Assembly: GCA_038030265.1 (NCBI GenBank)
Contig: CM075937.1
Coordinates: 43,876,198 to 43,940,197 of the forward strand
DNA length: 64,000 bases
From: Corythucha ciliata
Taxonomy: Eukaryota; Arthropoda; Insecta; Hemiptera; Tingidae
Direction: 5' to 3'
Shown here piece after piece: positions 22,077 through 33,361 of the stretch. How positions within the stretch are numbered: the stretch's first letter is position 1; every line of letters begins with the position of its first letter. Below the pieces are notes generated by a model that saw only the letters and a list, made by a program, of their open reading frames with translations, searched no databases and was not told the DNA's origin. The position numbers were made by a program, and so were the translations under genes.

Positions 22077-23393
22077 ATCCTAACGACAGAAGGACCAAAT
22101 ATGGCGCTGAAATCCAGTGGCGCAGTACCTGTGTTTTAAAGGTTCACTACCCCTATATGGGGTTTAGGGTTATGCAAGAATTCGACACTGCTCTTCATAA
22201 TTCGCGACCAAGTCATTTTATTATTAGCTTAATGGGTGGTATTTCTGGAATACGTGGGTGGATTATATCGTTCACACCTCTATTATCTGATTTTCTCAAC
22301 CGACAAGTGTTTATACCACTCGTCTTGTTCAAATATATCTAATCTCTTGGTTGGCGAGCTGCTTCATATTTTCTCCTACACTTTTTATGTGTTCAAGTAT
22401 TTTTTATCCATGAATATTAACTGTCTTGTGAAGCCCATTCATTAGTGTGTTATAAGCTAAATGATGGGAACCCTAACTGTTTGCTTATACATTTCAGTGG
22501 CGTTTTCCATTATCACACTGAGTAAATTTTTGTTTAATTACCCCCTTGAACCCCTGTTAATTCATATTATCGCCACAATAAAACAGGTATGCCAAACAAC
22601 TCGTTCTGATCGCAATCGTTTGACAGTGCAACGCACTCTCGACGCATCGACTCAGTGTTCATCCCAATGGAATAGCGTCCTGACCGACTGGTCCTATTTG
22701 TCAGAAGACTCGTCGACACTCGTAAACCGTACCAGTGATCATGTTTTGAATAATATGAAAACTGTGCAGGCTTGTTGGGCGCTAACGTCGAACCTGCTGT
22801 ATGCCGTGTGCCTGTACAATTGGTTTATAGATTTTCTGATCATTCCGTTGAAAAGTGGTCCCGCGGTCGGTGACGTTTTGAACGATTTTTTTCACATTGT
22901 CTCTGAGTTGTTAAAAACAGCGCTTGTTTGCGTTGGATCTTGATTTTATGGAAACCATTGAGTGATGCAAACCATGCAATCACCCAATGATTCATGGATG
23001 AAGGATGAAGTGTAGACACTAATTGTTGAGAAAATGTAAATGGGGTGGGGGAATTAATTCGTCATTAGCCAAAAGGCAATGGTAAGGGAAAAGCAACAAA
23101 ACATCATCATTCCACTTGAACTAAAGAAAGGGACCTCATCCTGGAATCCCCCTCCTCTCACAGTTGTAGTTAGACGTATTAGTTAAACGGCTCCCTTAAT
23201 ATTGTACTTTCACCGGCATAATTATAACGATTGTTCTATTGTACCTGCAATCTCAATAAAAATTAAGCTTTATTGCCAACGACTGCTTTCTCCGCGGCCC
23301 CTTTTTGCTCTCTACTATAGGTAGAGAACCTTTAAAACACAGGTACTGCAACACGGATTTCAGCGCCATATTTGGTCCCTCAGTTGTTAGGGT
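22077..23393. mobile_element. Nested TIR element, inner pair, enclosing an ORF
   Basis: Positions 22077-22157 (GGACCAAATATGGCGCTGAA, AGTACCTGTGTTTTAAAGG) are the inverse of 23317-23393. The 1.3-kb interior contains the 22461-22943 ORF and its polyadenylation signal. Either the element carries a gene, or two copies of a short MITE flank it by chance. Confidence 0.65.
22461..22943 (+). CDS. Hypothetical membrane-associated protein or terminal exon
   Basis: A 160-residue open frame, long for this AT-rich region, with more balanced codon use than its surroundings. The N-terminal 35 residues are hydrophobic (L-T-V-C-L-Y-I-S-V-A-F-S-I-I-T-L) and could be a signal anchor. A second hydrophobic stretch, A-V-C-L-Y-N-W-F-I-D-F-L-I-I-P-L, lies near residues 117-132. 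There are five scattered Cys in the hydrophilic middle and end. A pyrimidine-AG at 22497-22498 (ATTTCAG) could be a splice acceptor, so this may be only the last exon, from 22499. AATAAA at about 23258 would end the transcript. I do not recognise a family. It lies inside TIRs, which may be coincidence or cargo. Confidence 0.5.
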   Translation: MMGTLTVCLYISVAFSIITLSKFLFNYPLEPLLIHIIATIKQVCQTTRSDRNRLTVQRTLDASTQCSSQWNSVLTDWSYLSEDSSTLVNRTSDHVLNNMKTVQACWALTSNLLYAVCLYNWFIDFLIIPLKSGPAVGDVLNDFFHIVSELLKTALVCVGS

Positions 23394-23963
23394 AAACAAA
23401 ATATCATGAATGAAAAAATTGTCATCGTAACAGCAAACAAACGCGGAACGCGATCGAAATAAATCAAAATATATTACTTGTCAATGAGATCAGGTGATAA
23501 TTATAATCATGTGAGGGACCAAGCATGGCGCCGATTTCCGTGTTGCAGTACTCGTGTTTTATAGTGCCGTGCTATAGGGAGAGGTTCATAAACTGTGCAT
23601 TAGAGATAGATATAGAGTTCTTCAAAGCTTAAAATTCTTTTAGGAATGTGATCTATTTTAAAGTTCCAAAATATTAGCTGACAAAATATTAATAAAAAAA
23701 ACTTGTTTTTTGTTTTTGTTTTTTGTTTGTTACCTCTTGAAATAGCAAAATAATGCTTGTGCAAACAACTGCAAATAAACATAATTCATTCATATTTTTG
23801 TTAAAGGAACACGTTGAGCAAGGTAGGACTTAAAAGTTGAGGCCAGACTTCATTGCATGTAAGCAATTTTAGGTATTTTCATGGTTTTTTTTATCATGAT
23901 TGGTTGAGGGGGGTTGGGGATATTACCAGAACATCATGGTCATCGTTACTGGTTGATCAGCTA

Positions 23964-23999
<36 letters not shown>

Positions 24000-24690
24000 G
24001 CTCCGGCAGCTGGCGGTCGGAAAGAGTGCATTTCATTCCGTATACGGATACCCTAAGCCGTCCCAGAAGTAATAATTTTGTTACCATAATTTGTTTCATT
24101 AAGCCGAACTTCTTCCTCTATTTTCACCACCCTCTCTTCAAAAGTGTCGAAAAGTTTCGGTAGTTTTCCAAGGGCTTTGTTATATTAAATTTTTGTGCCG
24201 TATTTTATAATACCTAAACGTGTGAATTTAAGCGATTTTTTTTATAAATTTCATCCCCCCTTTCACCCTCCACCATCAAAGTTTTCGATAAATCTCAATG
24301 GAACCCAGGGCTTTCGTTACATTAAATTATTGAGTCGAATTCTAGAGCGCTAAGATGAAATAGTGAGGTTCAACGCTATTTTTACACTTCCACACCGGAA
24401 GGACCACCCCCACCACCTTGACTTTTTCGAAAAATTAAAATGGGAATCAAAGGCTACTATAACATGGAGTATACGTACCGAATATAATGCTTCTAGAATC
24501 AACTGGTGAATTATAGTGATTTTTTGACCATTTAACCCCTATTCCCCCCCCTCAACCTTGACCGATTTGGCCCAAATGCAATACCGACCGGGGTCTTATG
24601 ACTACTGATTTTTGTGCCAAAGCGCGTTTCGCTAAATTGATTTCTTCGAGAGTTATCGTGCTAACAAGAAAACGGCCATAAAGATATACA
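23394..24690. other. Non-coding; poly-A tract and repeat fragments
   Basis: Holds the 23492-23580 TIR, a poly-A tract of about 34 (23964-23997) and, after it, the repeat shared with 9895-9955. No coding segment is supported. Confidence 0.5.
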
Positions 24691-26110
24691 GGGTGGATCC
24701 GTATAAGTGTGACAAAATTTTTTGGGTAAAACTACGTTAAAAGTGGAGTAAAATGGTACCTTCGGAAGTGTCCTACGTCGATCCGTTCCGGAGTTATGAT
24801 TTTGTGTTGGTTTAAAAAAGTAACCAATGCTTGCTTCAAAAAATCCGCAATTTCTCGGCTTACATCGCACCAAATCCAAAAAGTGATGCCATTTTCAGAA
24901 ATTACGGAACATTTCCATTAGGATAGAGGCCATTTTATTGCTTGAAATAATCGTCAACACCCAGAAATCTGGCATTTTTTCCATAAATTTACGTGTCCTC
25001 TAAAATTTGTCCGTTTTACGAAAAGTCGCTGTACCCAAACAGCTTTCTCAACAGATTTTCGGTATATCACAAAAACTTCCCCGTCTTCTAAGTTTCCTTT
25101 TGTCGTGTTCACATTTCATGTTACCACTGACGTTTCTCACAAAAACGTCACGAGAATGCACAAAAACCGTGTTTTACGAAACATGGACCATTGTCTACGG
25201 TATTCGTGAAGGGTGCATGGAGATCAGCGGTAAGTGAGAACAGTATATCTTACCATGGAGAAGGCAAGAGGCATTCGATTTGACCCCTTCCCCCACCAGT
25301 GATTCATTAAATTGTCACCATTCGTGGGGAGGGGGGTATAATTGAATGCCGTTTGCCTACGATATCTTCTCCTTCCTAAAATATTCTGTCCTCCCTTTAT
25401 AAAACAGTATTTTGACAGAAAAATATAGGCAATTGCCTATGTGCCAGGTGCCAACAATATTCGTGAAGGGTGCTCAGAGATCGGCAGAAATCGATGGGGG
25501 GGGGGGTCAAATTGAATGTCACTTGCCTGCAGTATCTTCTCCATGGTAAGATATCCTGTTCTCACTTACTGCCGATCTCTCCGCACCCTTCACGAATACC
25601 GTAGACAATGGCCCATGTTTCGTAAAAACACGGTTTTTGTGCATTCTCGTGACGTTTTTGTGAGAAACGTCAGTGGTAACATGAAATGTGAACACGCCAA
25701 AAGGAAGCTTAGAAGACGGGCAAGTTTTTGTGATACACCGAAAATCTGTTGAGAAAGCTGTTTGGGTACAGCGACTTTTCGTAAAACGGACAAATTTTAG
25801 AGGACACGTAAATTTATAGAAAAAATGCCAGATTTCTGGGTGTTGACGATTATTTCAAGCAATAAAATGGCCTCTATCCTAATGGAAATGTTCCGTAATT
25901 TCTGAAAATGGCATCACTTTTTGGATTTGGTGCGATGTAAGCCGAGAAATTGCGGATTTTTTGAAGCAAGCATTGGTTACTTTTTTAAACACAAAAAAAA
26001 AATCATAAATCCGGAAAGGATCGACGTAGGACACTTCCGAAGGTACCATTTTACTCCACTTTGAACGTAGTTTTACCCAAAAATTGTTGTCACACTTATA
26101 CGGATCCACC
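24691..26110. repeat. Second kilobase palindrome (arms 24691-25290 and 25497-26110)
   Basis: Arms of about 600 bp are inverse copies. The ends read GGTGGATCCGTATAAGTGTG and its complement; inside are TTCGGAAGTGTCCTACGTCG and TCTTACCATGGAGAAG. A small open frame (V-A-V-P-K-Q-L-S-Q-Q-I-F-G) is present in both arms, plus strand at 25007 and minus strand at 25793, and extends 67-76 codons, but it starts without ATG context and has no recognised domain. The centre holds a G run (about 25497-25507). Probably a foldback transposon. Confidence 0.87.
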
Positions 26111-26135
26111 ATATATATATATATGAATCCTGGAG

Positions 26136-26332
26136 ATTACTGCATTCGTGTTCTAGAGGTTCTGAAACGTGAAAAAAACATGGCATGACCCATGTTTGCC
26201 ACCATCACGACGAGACCAATAGTGCTTTTAGTGCATTTCATTCAAAAAATGCACTATTGGTCTCGCCCTGATGGTCGCACATATGGGTTGTGATACTTTT
26301 TTTTCACGTTTCAGAACCCCTAGAACACGAAT
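26136..26332. mobile_element. Small inverted-repeat element around AGTGCATTTCATT
   Basis: CGTGTTCTAGAGGTTCTGAAACGTGAAAAAAA at the left is the inverse of TTTTTTTTCACGTTTCAGAACCCCTAGAACACG at the right, with GAGACCAATAGTGC / GCACTATTGGTCTC inside. The central hairpin and right half recur at 35707, and the hairpin alone at 49402-49442. Confidence 0.72.
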
Positions 26333-27333
26333 CCGAGGTCGGTTCGATTTTATTTATATATATAGCCCTTTTTTGTTAGCACGATCACGGTCGCAATTTT
26401 CGACTTAGGGTAACCAAATTTGGTCTAAAAATCAATAGCGTGAATATCTCGGACGAGTTCGTGATCCAGATGAATCGGTCCACGGGAACGGTGTGAAAGA
26501 GGGGTTTGAATTAGTTGAAAATTCGCTACCGCACGGCTGTTGCTGCAATTGCCCCCAAAATTGACTCGAGTAATGAGAAATGAACGCGCTTTCGAATGAG
26601 ACCTTTGTGAACCAAATCCGTTGATATGGCAGGGGAGTTCTCGGCGGAGGGGAGCTATTAAATTAACGCTATGCTTAACTGGACCACCCAATTACCAAAA
26701 AATTTCATTGAGATTGTATTTTGAGCCGTCTCTTTTATTTGATTTGCCTACAGCCTTAATAAATCTTGAGTAAAAAATCCTGAGGTGGGCCAAAAAGGGA
26801 GGAACAAAAAAAAAAAAATGTTTCGGATTCGAACCCAGGCACTCCGCATTCCGCAATGGTGAAATAGTGACATAACATTTAACCTAATTTAACCGAAAAT
26901 TAACGTAATCTGAAAAAAGTTTTGTTCCGACAGCAGCCTGTCGGGAGAAGTGCATTTCATTCATGCGACAATCGAGTCAAACCTCATAAGTTAGAACGAT
27001 ATCAATCAATTATGAATGAAATTTAGGCCGGAATAAAGATTTTAATTGCAAATAACTCCTCTAACAAGAGTCCGCCTTCCCATATCGTATAGGCAACCAA
27101 ACCGACTCTGTTTCATTTTTCATTTTCATCATTTTATTCCCCCTCAGTAGGTGCCAAAAAAGGAGCCTGCGGTAAAAAGAAACACGATTTTATGATTTTG
27201 ACTTTCTATACCACGGCCTAAATGTCATTCATAATTGATTGATATCGTTCTAACTTATGAGGTTTGACTAGATTGTCGCATGAATGAAATGCACTTCTCC
27301 CGACAGGCTGCTGTCGGAACAAAACTTTTAAAC
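26225..27333. repeat. 1.1-kb dispersed repeat (copy 1; copy 2 at 35707-36822)
   Basis: Both copies run in the same orientation from AGTGCATTTCATTC to GTCGGAACAAAACTTTTAAA and differ by scattered substitutions and small indels. Each encodes the same 88-codon minus-strand frame (26691-26425 and 36174-35908), including L-P-C-H-I-N-G-F-G-S-Q, without a recognised domain. The right part is a foldback: 26917-27028 and 27213-27329 are inverse arms with CCGACAGCAGCCTGTCGGG at the tips. Confidence 0.88.
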
Positions 27334-27379
27334 TTTTTAAATTTTGGGATTTTATTTAATTGTTTTAAAATAATGTAAA

Positions 27380-27529
27380 AGGTCTATTCGTTTGTCGTCT
27401 GGAGCTGCACTATTAGCACTGAAAGTACTAGCCTTTCATTATTTTTACGCGTTATTTCACATGATAACCCGTGAGGTTGCAAAATTTCGTGCTGCTCGGA
27501 GTAGTCCGGGACGACAAACGAATAGACCT
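27380..27529. mobile_element. MITE with AGGTCTATTCGTTTGTCGTC TIRs
   Basis: Perfect 20-bp inverse ends AGGTCTATTCGTTTGTCGTC and GACGACAAACGAATAGACCT bound 150 bp. No ORF and no other copy noticed in the window. Confidence 0.82.
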
Positions 27530-27534
27530 AAAGT

Positions 27535-28034
27535 AACAAAATCAATTTCATTTCATCATTAATGCGCTTTTGACAATTATTTGGTTGCTATAGGCAAAAT
27601 GCCTGAATTTGGCAAGTTTACCATGAGTTTACCTTTTCTTTCAGACACAATTTCTTTTTTTGATTTCATTTTCGGTCGGGAAGGGAGGGACTAATATCCC
27701 CCACTCCACACCAATTCAAAATAGTTCTGTTGTAACCGCTTACTAGTTTTGAATTCCGGTCCAATTTTCCCCAAGCATACGTTGCGCGAATAAATTAAAG
27801 CAACCAGACCGGGCAAAATATCAGTCCCTGACACCCATACTTCAACTCTGTTCGGTCGTGCTGGCTGAAGCCTATTCAATGGCTACTCAACTGAACCATT
27901 AGAATTTTTGACTCCCATACTATTTTGAACTCAGAAGGCAAACTTATTAGTTCAAACCACACGCGTAATCCCCCCCCCCCACACCAACTGTATTGGTTCA
28001 GCTTTTTATCAAGTACATTTTAACACCCTTCACT
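27535..28034. other. Non-coding, no gene seen
   Basis: Contains a C run near 27968-27979. Minus-strand frame 27879-27691 has no family resemblance. Confidence 0.4.
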
Positions 28035-29426
28035 TAGGATTACCAGGCGTCCGGACATATCCTACTTTTTAGAGAGTCCGGGGACGTTGTGGCTCGTTTT
28101 TCAGGTGTCCCTGCTATTGTATCCGATGCTGTTCAGCTAGCTCCTCCCTCTTGACTTACAGGATCAGAAAGACTCAAAGTGCTTGACTCAAGAAGGCGTT
28201 TTTTGATATTATTGGGTTACAGACAACCCACTATAATGAAAGCATCCCCAATAGAATCGGCGCAATTTTGTCAGGCAGTATCATGGGCGTAGCCAGAGGC
28301 TGGTGGGGGGTAGGCAGCTGCCCTCCCCTGGACTCGAAAGCGCAGATTTAGTCGGACAGCTGCCCAACTCTAGATACGTTCTAATACTATAAATCCTTCA
28401 GGATAACCACATTTTGTTTCGTCGGCGCCCACATAAAAAATCAATTTCAAGGATTTTTGTGGTTCACGAAAAGAATTTTTGCAAAATGCTAAATTTATAT
28501 AGGGGTATAAGCACAGCTTTAAGGATAAACGGGACTTTGAACCCATGTGGTTAACCCGGGCGATTGCGATTTAGAGCCGTATGTCGGGCCTATTTTGCGA
28601 AGCCACTTTGAATTAAAATCGCCAGATTTGAGATAAACTCACTAAATTTGTTCTTAAGGTGAAATCGCCAGTTTTGCAGTGAAAACATCAGTTTCAGCTG
28701 ACAGTTTTAGGGTTAAAAGTTCAATTTTAGGTTAAAACTCGCCAGTTTTGAGGTTAAACTGGCAAAATTAGTTTTGCGGTAAGATCACCAGTATTGCATT
28801 GAAATCTTCAGTTTTGGCTTGAAATCGCCAGTTTTCATTCAAGACAGAGTCGTTTGGTTTGGCGTAAAATCATCTGTTTTCGGAAAAACGCCAGTTTTGC
28901 TGTGATATTGTCAGTTTTGAACTTAAAATATCCAGTTTTGAGGTAAAATCACCTTTTTGGGGGTCCGGGGAAGTATTTGACGATTTAACGAACTACCGGT
29001 TCTTTTGCTGGTGTCAGAACATCCGACGTCGTCTACCCACCTCTGGATCAAGGGCTGGCTACGCCCTGACTGGATATTATAGCTTAATAGAATTTTTTGA
29101 GTGATTCATCTTCCGCAACGTTGCCTTTTTAGGGAGTCAATCCAACGAAATAGGCTTTTTGAGTTAGGAAGTCCAGCGATATTTGGATCTGGAATTGCCA
29201 AAAATACTGTCAAATTCAAACCCGCGAAATATATTTCACACGCATAGCATGATTGAGTAGAGGTGCAAGGGAGAGGAGTAGCGTGATTATTGCGTCGCCC
29301 CTCATCAAACCGCTCAATGTAAACTGGTTTTTAGGCACCCTACTGCTGTGTCGTTCATTCCCGTTACAAGCGTCCTACTTTTTCTCGATAGGCGTCCTCG
29401 AAAATAATTTTTTTCTGGTCATCCTC
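28035..29426. mobile_element. GTCCTAC-type element, copy with a nested GGGCGTAGCCAG element
   Basis: The left end TTAGGATTACCAGGCGTCC and TATCCTACTTTTTAGAG, and the right end GCGTCCTACTTTTTCTCG ... CTGGTCATCCT, resemble the ends of the elements at 37448 and 46130. Inside, 28282-29069 is bounded by ATGGGCGTAGCCAG and CTGGCTACGCCCTGA, and its interior (28610-28960) is a degenerate array of GAAATCGCCAGTTTTGAGG units. No transposase is visible. Confidence 0.6.
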
Positions 29427-30521
29427 CCTCCACACCCACCACTCAATTTTTCAATTCTCTTACATAAGTGCTCTAATTTCTTATTTACATTATTAATAAT
29501 ATAGTACACCGTTAGCATCTTCTTTTAAAACATTCATTTGAATTTTAGTTTCAACTATTTCTCACACAAGCAAAATTAATTTCTTTAACTTTTTTTTTTC
29601 TTGAGCCAAACAATCCCTCAATCTCACAAACACAACAATTTTCATCAAAATAATCGGACTGGGGGGGGGGATATGTCTTTAAGCAAAATCCGCCGCATTG
29701 ACAAATTTCTTATGAAAATAGGCCTACGGAGGCGGCAGAAACTATACAATTATTTTTGTCTACCGCGAACACATTTTTCGTTAAAATTATTTCAATTTGT
29801 TAGAGTACAAAAAATTAAGCTCCGTTTTGATTTCGAGAAAATTATAAATTATTGGGCGAGGAGAAAAATTTGTTGTTTTTTTGTTTTTTTTTCTCCAGGA
29901 AATATGTATGTACCGAGTGCTTTTTTCATTCGCCCTTAACATTAATTCCTACTCGCAAGGCTTCGTTACAAAATTATATTTTTTTCAACATTATTTTTTT
30001 TATCGTGTTCTGAGATTAATTTCGTTTTTATTTATTTAGTTTCTTGTTTTAAATGCATGACGGTTCATGGTCATTCTTCTTTTTTTCCTTTTTGTCCATA
30101 TAAAACGTTATAAAATATTACATTACACATAGTTTTGTTATTTTTTTTACAAAAAAATATACAATATTTATACAACATTAGATAAAAGTATGAAATAAGT
30201 GATTCATTTTCATTTCTTCAGCAAACAGCGAATCCTTTTTTTTTTTTTAGGTTTTATTAGTATTTTTCCCCCAAGTAATTTGACAATATCCGTCTTCTTT
30301 CACTTATTTTTTTAAGCGTGGAAGCCATGAGCAAAAGAGCGTCAAAGGCACCTATTTTAGCGAACAAACGCGGCAAATATACATATAGTATATATATACG
30401 CTAATTTGGTTTTTATACAAAAAAAAAAATACAATGCCATGGAAGACCTAATATGCAATTTTCGTGTCGGAAAAATAACTTTTTCACGTCGGAACTAGAA
30501 GAAATTATGGTTGGCGATGCG
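29427..30521. other. AT-rich non-coding; probably includes the 3' UTR of the 30522 gene
   Basis: Dominated by poly-T, TA repeats (30385-30400) and stops. A G run lies at 29660-29669. The plus-strand frame at 29601-29939 is not supported by any family resemblance. Confidence 0.45.
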
Positions 30522-31890
30522 TTATTTTTTCAATGTTGATGGATTTAAAACTAGCTCCTTAAGGTCCAGTTCGGATTCTTGTTGCTGAAAAAGTAGGGGC
30601 GAATTAAGAGTCCCGTGATGACTCGAATAAATGTCCGTTGCTTCGGAGTCCTCTTCGTCTACAAAAATAAAAATGAAAATGTGCGTTGTCGTGGAGGGGG
30701 TTGGGAATAGGGTTAAGAGACAGGGCGCCTTGCCTATTCTAGAAACAACGCCGTGATTGCGAAAGTCGGTCGCGTCGAGTGAGTCGCCGAAAGTCAACGT
30801 GGATTTGAGTCGAGCCAACCTCTCGTTGGACGGTGTTCCACTTTTGACGCCTTCGAACAGAGCGAGACTCTGATCAAATTGAAACGAGTCTTCGCTAGAA
30901 ACGCTTCGTAGGTCGTCGAAACTGTTACTTGGAATGGTTTTGAGTTCGATGAGATTTCCTGCGTACAAGCGAGAAATGTCAAAAGGCCTAGCCAGCGATG
31001 GTGGAAGGGTGAAAGAGAGAGTCAACCTTCTCTGACGGGAGATTTATGTTTAGGAAGAAGAATTTTCGGTATATCCCTTTTTTCGGACGTGGACGCTACC
31101 GCTGGAAGTATCGACACCCGTTTTTTAGTCTTTTTCACGCTCTGCTCCATGAGCATGAAATCATCGGCAGTGCGTGCGTGAAATGGCAAATGCCTGTAAT
31201 ACTCGTGTTTCTCCAAGCGCCTTTTCAACTCGTCGGATAAGTGACGTTTTTTCCTCCGTTTAAACTTTCTTTTGAGGCACTTGGTCGGGCAGACGCATAG
31301 AAAAATACGCAGCAAGCAACAAAGAACTCCCCCTAAAAAAAACCGTTCAGAATTAGAGGTTGCGGGAGTTTAATTTAATTTTATTTTTCTAACCTGCTAT
31401 AAGAGTTGGGCCAATAAGCCTAAGTTCCAAGGTTTTAAACCCTTTTTCACCCGTTCCCACGAATGTTATGACCAATCCAATGGCGACCGTGCCCAAACCG
31501 ACGTACAGTAGAGCGTTCGCGGCGGCGCTTTGATGTCCGTACAAACCTGGTGCTTCCTCCTCTTCTGAACTGCTGCCACCGTAGGACGAGTCGTGTATCT
31601 TCGAGAAAAAATGAAGAAAAAATTAGCGGTAAAACACCGTGCGCCGTGACAGAAGGAATTCACGGTTTTACCCGATTCCGTGAGATCCACCGTCTGTGCG
31701 GGTCACCGTGTTTGTGAATCCTATGGTGACTGATGGCCGATGCTCGGCGCTCCTTGTCGGCCCACGCTGTCTTTCCCTGTTTTGAATATAAATTGACAAA
31801 ATTCAGATCCTTCGTCGGAATGAATTGTTGTAATTTGAGGCGAAAACTTCTTGAAAACGATCTCTCAATTTCTTTAGGGAGCAAATACAA
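30522..31890 (-). CDS. Two-transmembrane protein, PIRT/TMEM200-like architecture, five exons
   Basis: Assembled from minus-strand exons 31890-31672, 31598-31394, 31332-31027, 30958-30734 and 30658-30522; phases agree throughout and give 363 residues. A basic N-terminus and an acidic Ser/Glu patch (S-S-S-E-E-E-E-A) lead into transmembrane helix 1 (L-G-T-V-A-I-G-L-V-I-T-F-V-G), a short loop, then L-I-G-P-T-L-I-A-G-G-V-L-C-C-L-L as helix 2, followed by C-V-C-P and a very basic juxtamembrane segment (K-R-K-F-K-R-R-K-K-R). The tail is hydrophilic and Ser-rich. Two helices joined by a short loop, with G-P at the start of the second, resemble PIRT and TMEM200 proteins; homology is inferred, not proven. 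The intron 30733-30659 begins with GC (AG|GCAAGG) and is 75 nt, so retention would keep the frame. The first exon and start codon are the weakest part. Confidence 0.68.
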
Positions 31891-31899
31891 GCGTAAAAC

Positions 31900-32400
31900 A
31901 TTAAAAAGTGTGAAGTGTCACGTGTATGTGTTCGTGTGCAAAGTCTTCTTCGTAATTGTAACAGCCAAAACGAATAGCACTCTAAATTGCAGTGTGGCAC
32001 TTTGTCCGGACGGCGGCGCATTTAAACCCCATCGGAGCTGTACAATACGAAAACCGCTAAATTTGTTGCAAATTCATATTTCTTCAACACCAAAATTCTG
32101 GATTATGCCTGCCGGAGTTCCATGAATAGTGAATACTGAAGTTGTCTTCTCAGGGACCCTGGGGTCCACAGCTAGCGCTACCAAGTTTTTGTCACGACGC
32201 ATCAGAAACTCGAACGTCCCGTTCATCCTCCATCCCATATCCTTCCCTTCATGACCTCTTTGGCACGTTTCCCAGGCAGCCCCCTCGATTGACAGGTTTG
32301 GGGGGGGGGATGATAAACGACCAAATCATCGATTTAACAATTTTGTATCGGTTTAATACAAGACGCACTTTTTTGACCAATCCAAGGGGTGCTGGTGTGG
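31900..32400. other. Upstream of the two-transmembrane gene; no other gene seen
   Basis: Probably promoter or 5' UTR of the minus-strand gene. No TATA or TCAGT initiator at a convincing position was recognised. A G run lies at 32300-32309. Confidence 0.35.
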
Positions 32401-32419
32401 AACTCATTTGCGTTTTAAG

Positions 32420-32695
32420 CTTTTGCTGTGTTTGTACTTTTACTGTTGTTGTATCTTTGTTGTGGTTGGACGTTGGTTGCAGTTGGAGTTTTACTGTGGT
32501 TTGGAGCTTTGCTGTGGTTGGATGTTACTGTGGTTGGAAGTTCTATCCGTGGTTTGAGCTTTTCTGTCGTTGGGCCGTTGCTGTGGTTAGAGCCTTGCCG
32601 TGTTTGGACTTTTGCTGTTATTGGATCTTTCCTGTTTTGGGACCATTGCTTTGGTTGGACCTTCTCTGTGGTTTGATCTTTGCTATCTACTGAAT
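32420..32695. repeat. Degenerate minisatellite, about 17-bp unit (GTTGGACCTTTGCTGTG)
   Basis: About fifteen imperfect units such as GTTGGGCCGTTGCTGTG and GTTAGAGCCTTGCCGTG. Because the unit lacks stops, long frames run through on both strands (plus to 32693, minus 32729-32415); they are artefacts. Confidence 0.82.
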
Positions 32696-32767
32696 TTTGT
32701 CGATAACAGGATTTCGATTCTGCACCCAAAAAGGAATCTCATCAAAACTTAGTCAAATGAACGGATT

Positions 32768-32865
32768 ATTATGGTGGATTTCACCACCTCGGCTTAAGGT
32801 CCTGCTTAACTACGCCGAACCTTGTTAACATTATATTTCAATAGGTGGTGAAATCCACCATTAAT
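32768..32865. mobile_element. Small inverted-repeat element (ATGGTGGATTTCACCACCT)
   Basis: TTATGGTGGATTTCACCACC and GGTGGTGAAATCCACCATTA are inverse ends around a 50-bp AT-rich core; the ends are themselves palindromic (GGTGGATTTCACC). Confidence 0.6.
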
Positions 32866-33361
32866 TAAGTAGACATTTTGGCTTTCTTATAAGAGAATAG
32901 TCCCCTGAGCCTCCCCCGCCCCTTAATTCACGACTGTCAAGGAAGCATAGAGGACTTTCAGTTCAACTAAGTTGATGAAGGTCGAGAAGCAGCCTCACAC
33001 CTATCGAGGCGCTCTCAAATAGCGAGATGTTTTATTGACAAAATTTGTCATCTCTGATTTGCAGCTACGCCTGGAAGGAAGTTATTCAAGCCCTACAAAA
33101 AGCGGTGGTTAGGACCCCCCTTCCCCAGCCACGTTCTTTTTTCTCGAGAGAACCTCAAATTGGAGTTGTGCAGTGCATTGATTTTCTCTCACTTCAGTTT
33201 TAGAATTGAAAATGTGAAAGAAAAAAAAAATGGTAAAAAAGTGTCTTCTCATTTTGATCACGACGTTTTCGCCTTACATCGCCGTAGATGAAGTAAAATT
33301 AACCCTTCGCGATGTTTCTTCACCCCCCGTTCCTCACAACACCTTCCATAGTTTCTTCCAG

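Larger units (their letters stand above)
20751..23580. mobile_element. Nested TIR element, outer pair (20751-20837 / 23492-23580)
   Basis: About 88 bp at 20751 (GGCACTATAAGACACGAGT, GGAAATCGGCGCCAT, TATAATTATCACCTG) recur inverted at 23492-23580. The TIRs are clearly related to the inner pair at 22077/23317, so one family inserted repeatedly or the arms were duplicated. A solo piece (GATCAAAGATGGCG, ACTCGGGTTTTATGGTGC) lies near 40710-40762. No transposase is visible between the ends. Confidence 0.7.

Noticed and set aside
32142..32693. 183-codon plus-strand ORF with hydrophobic segments
   Set aside because: Most of it is the 17-bp minisatellite, and the opposite strand is open too.
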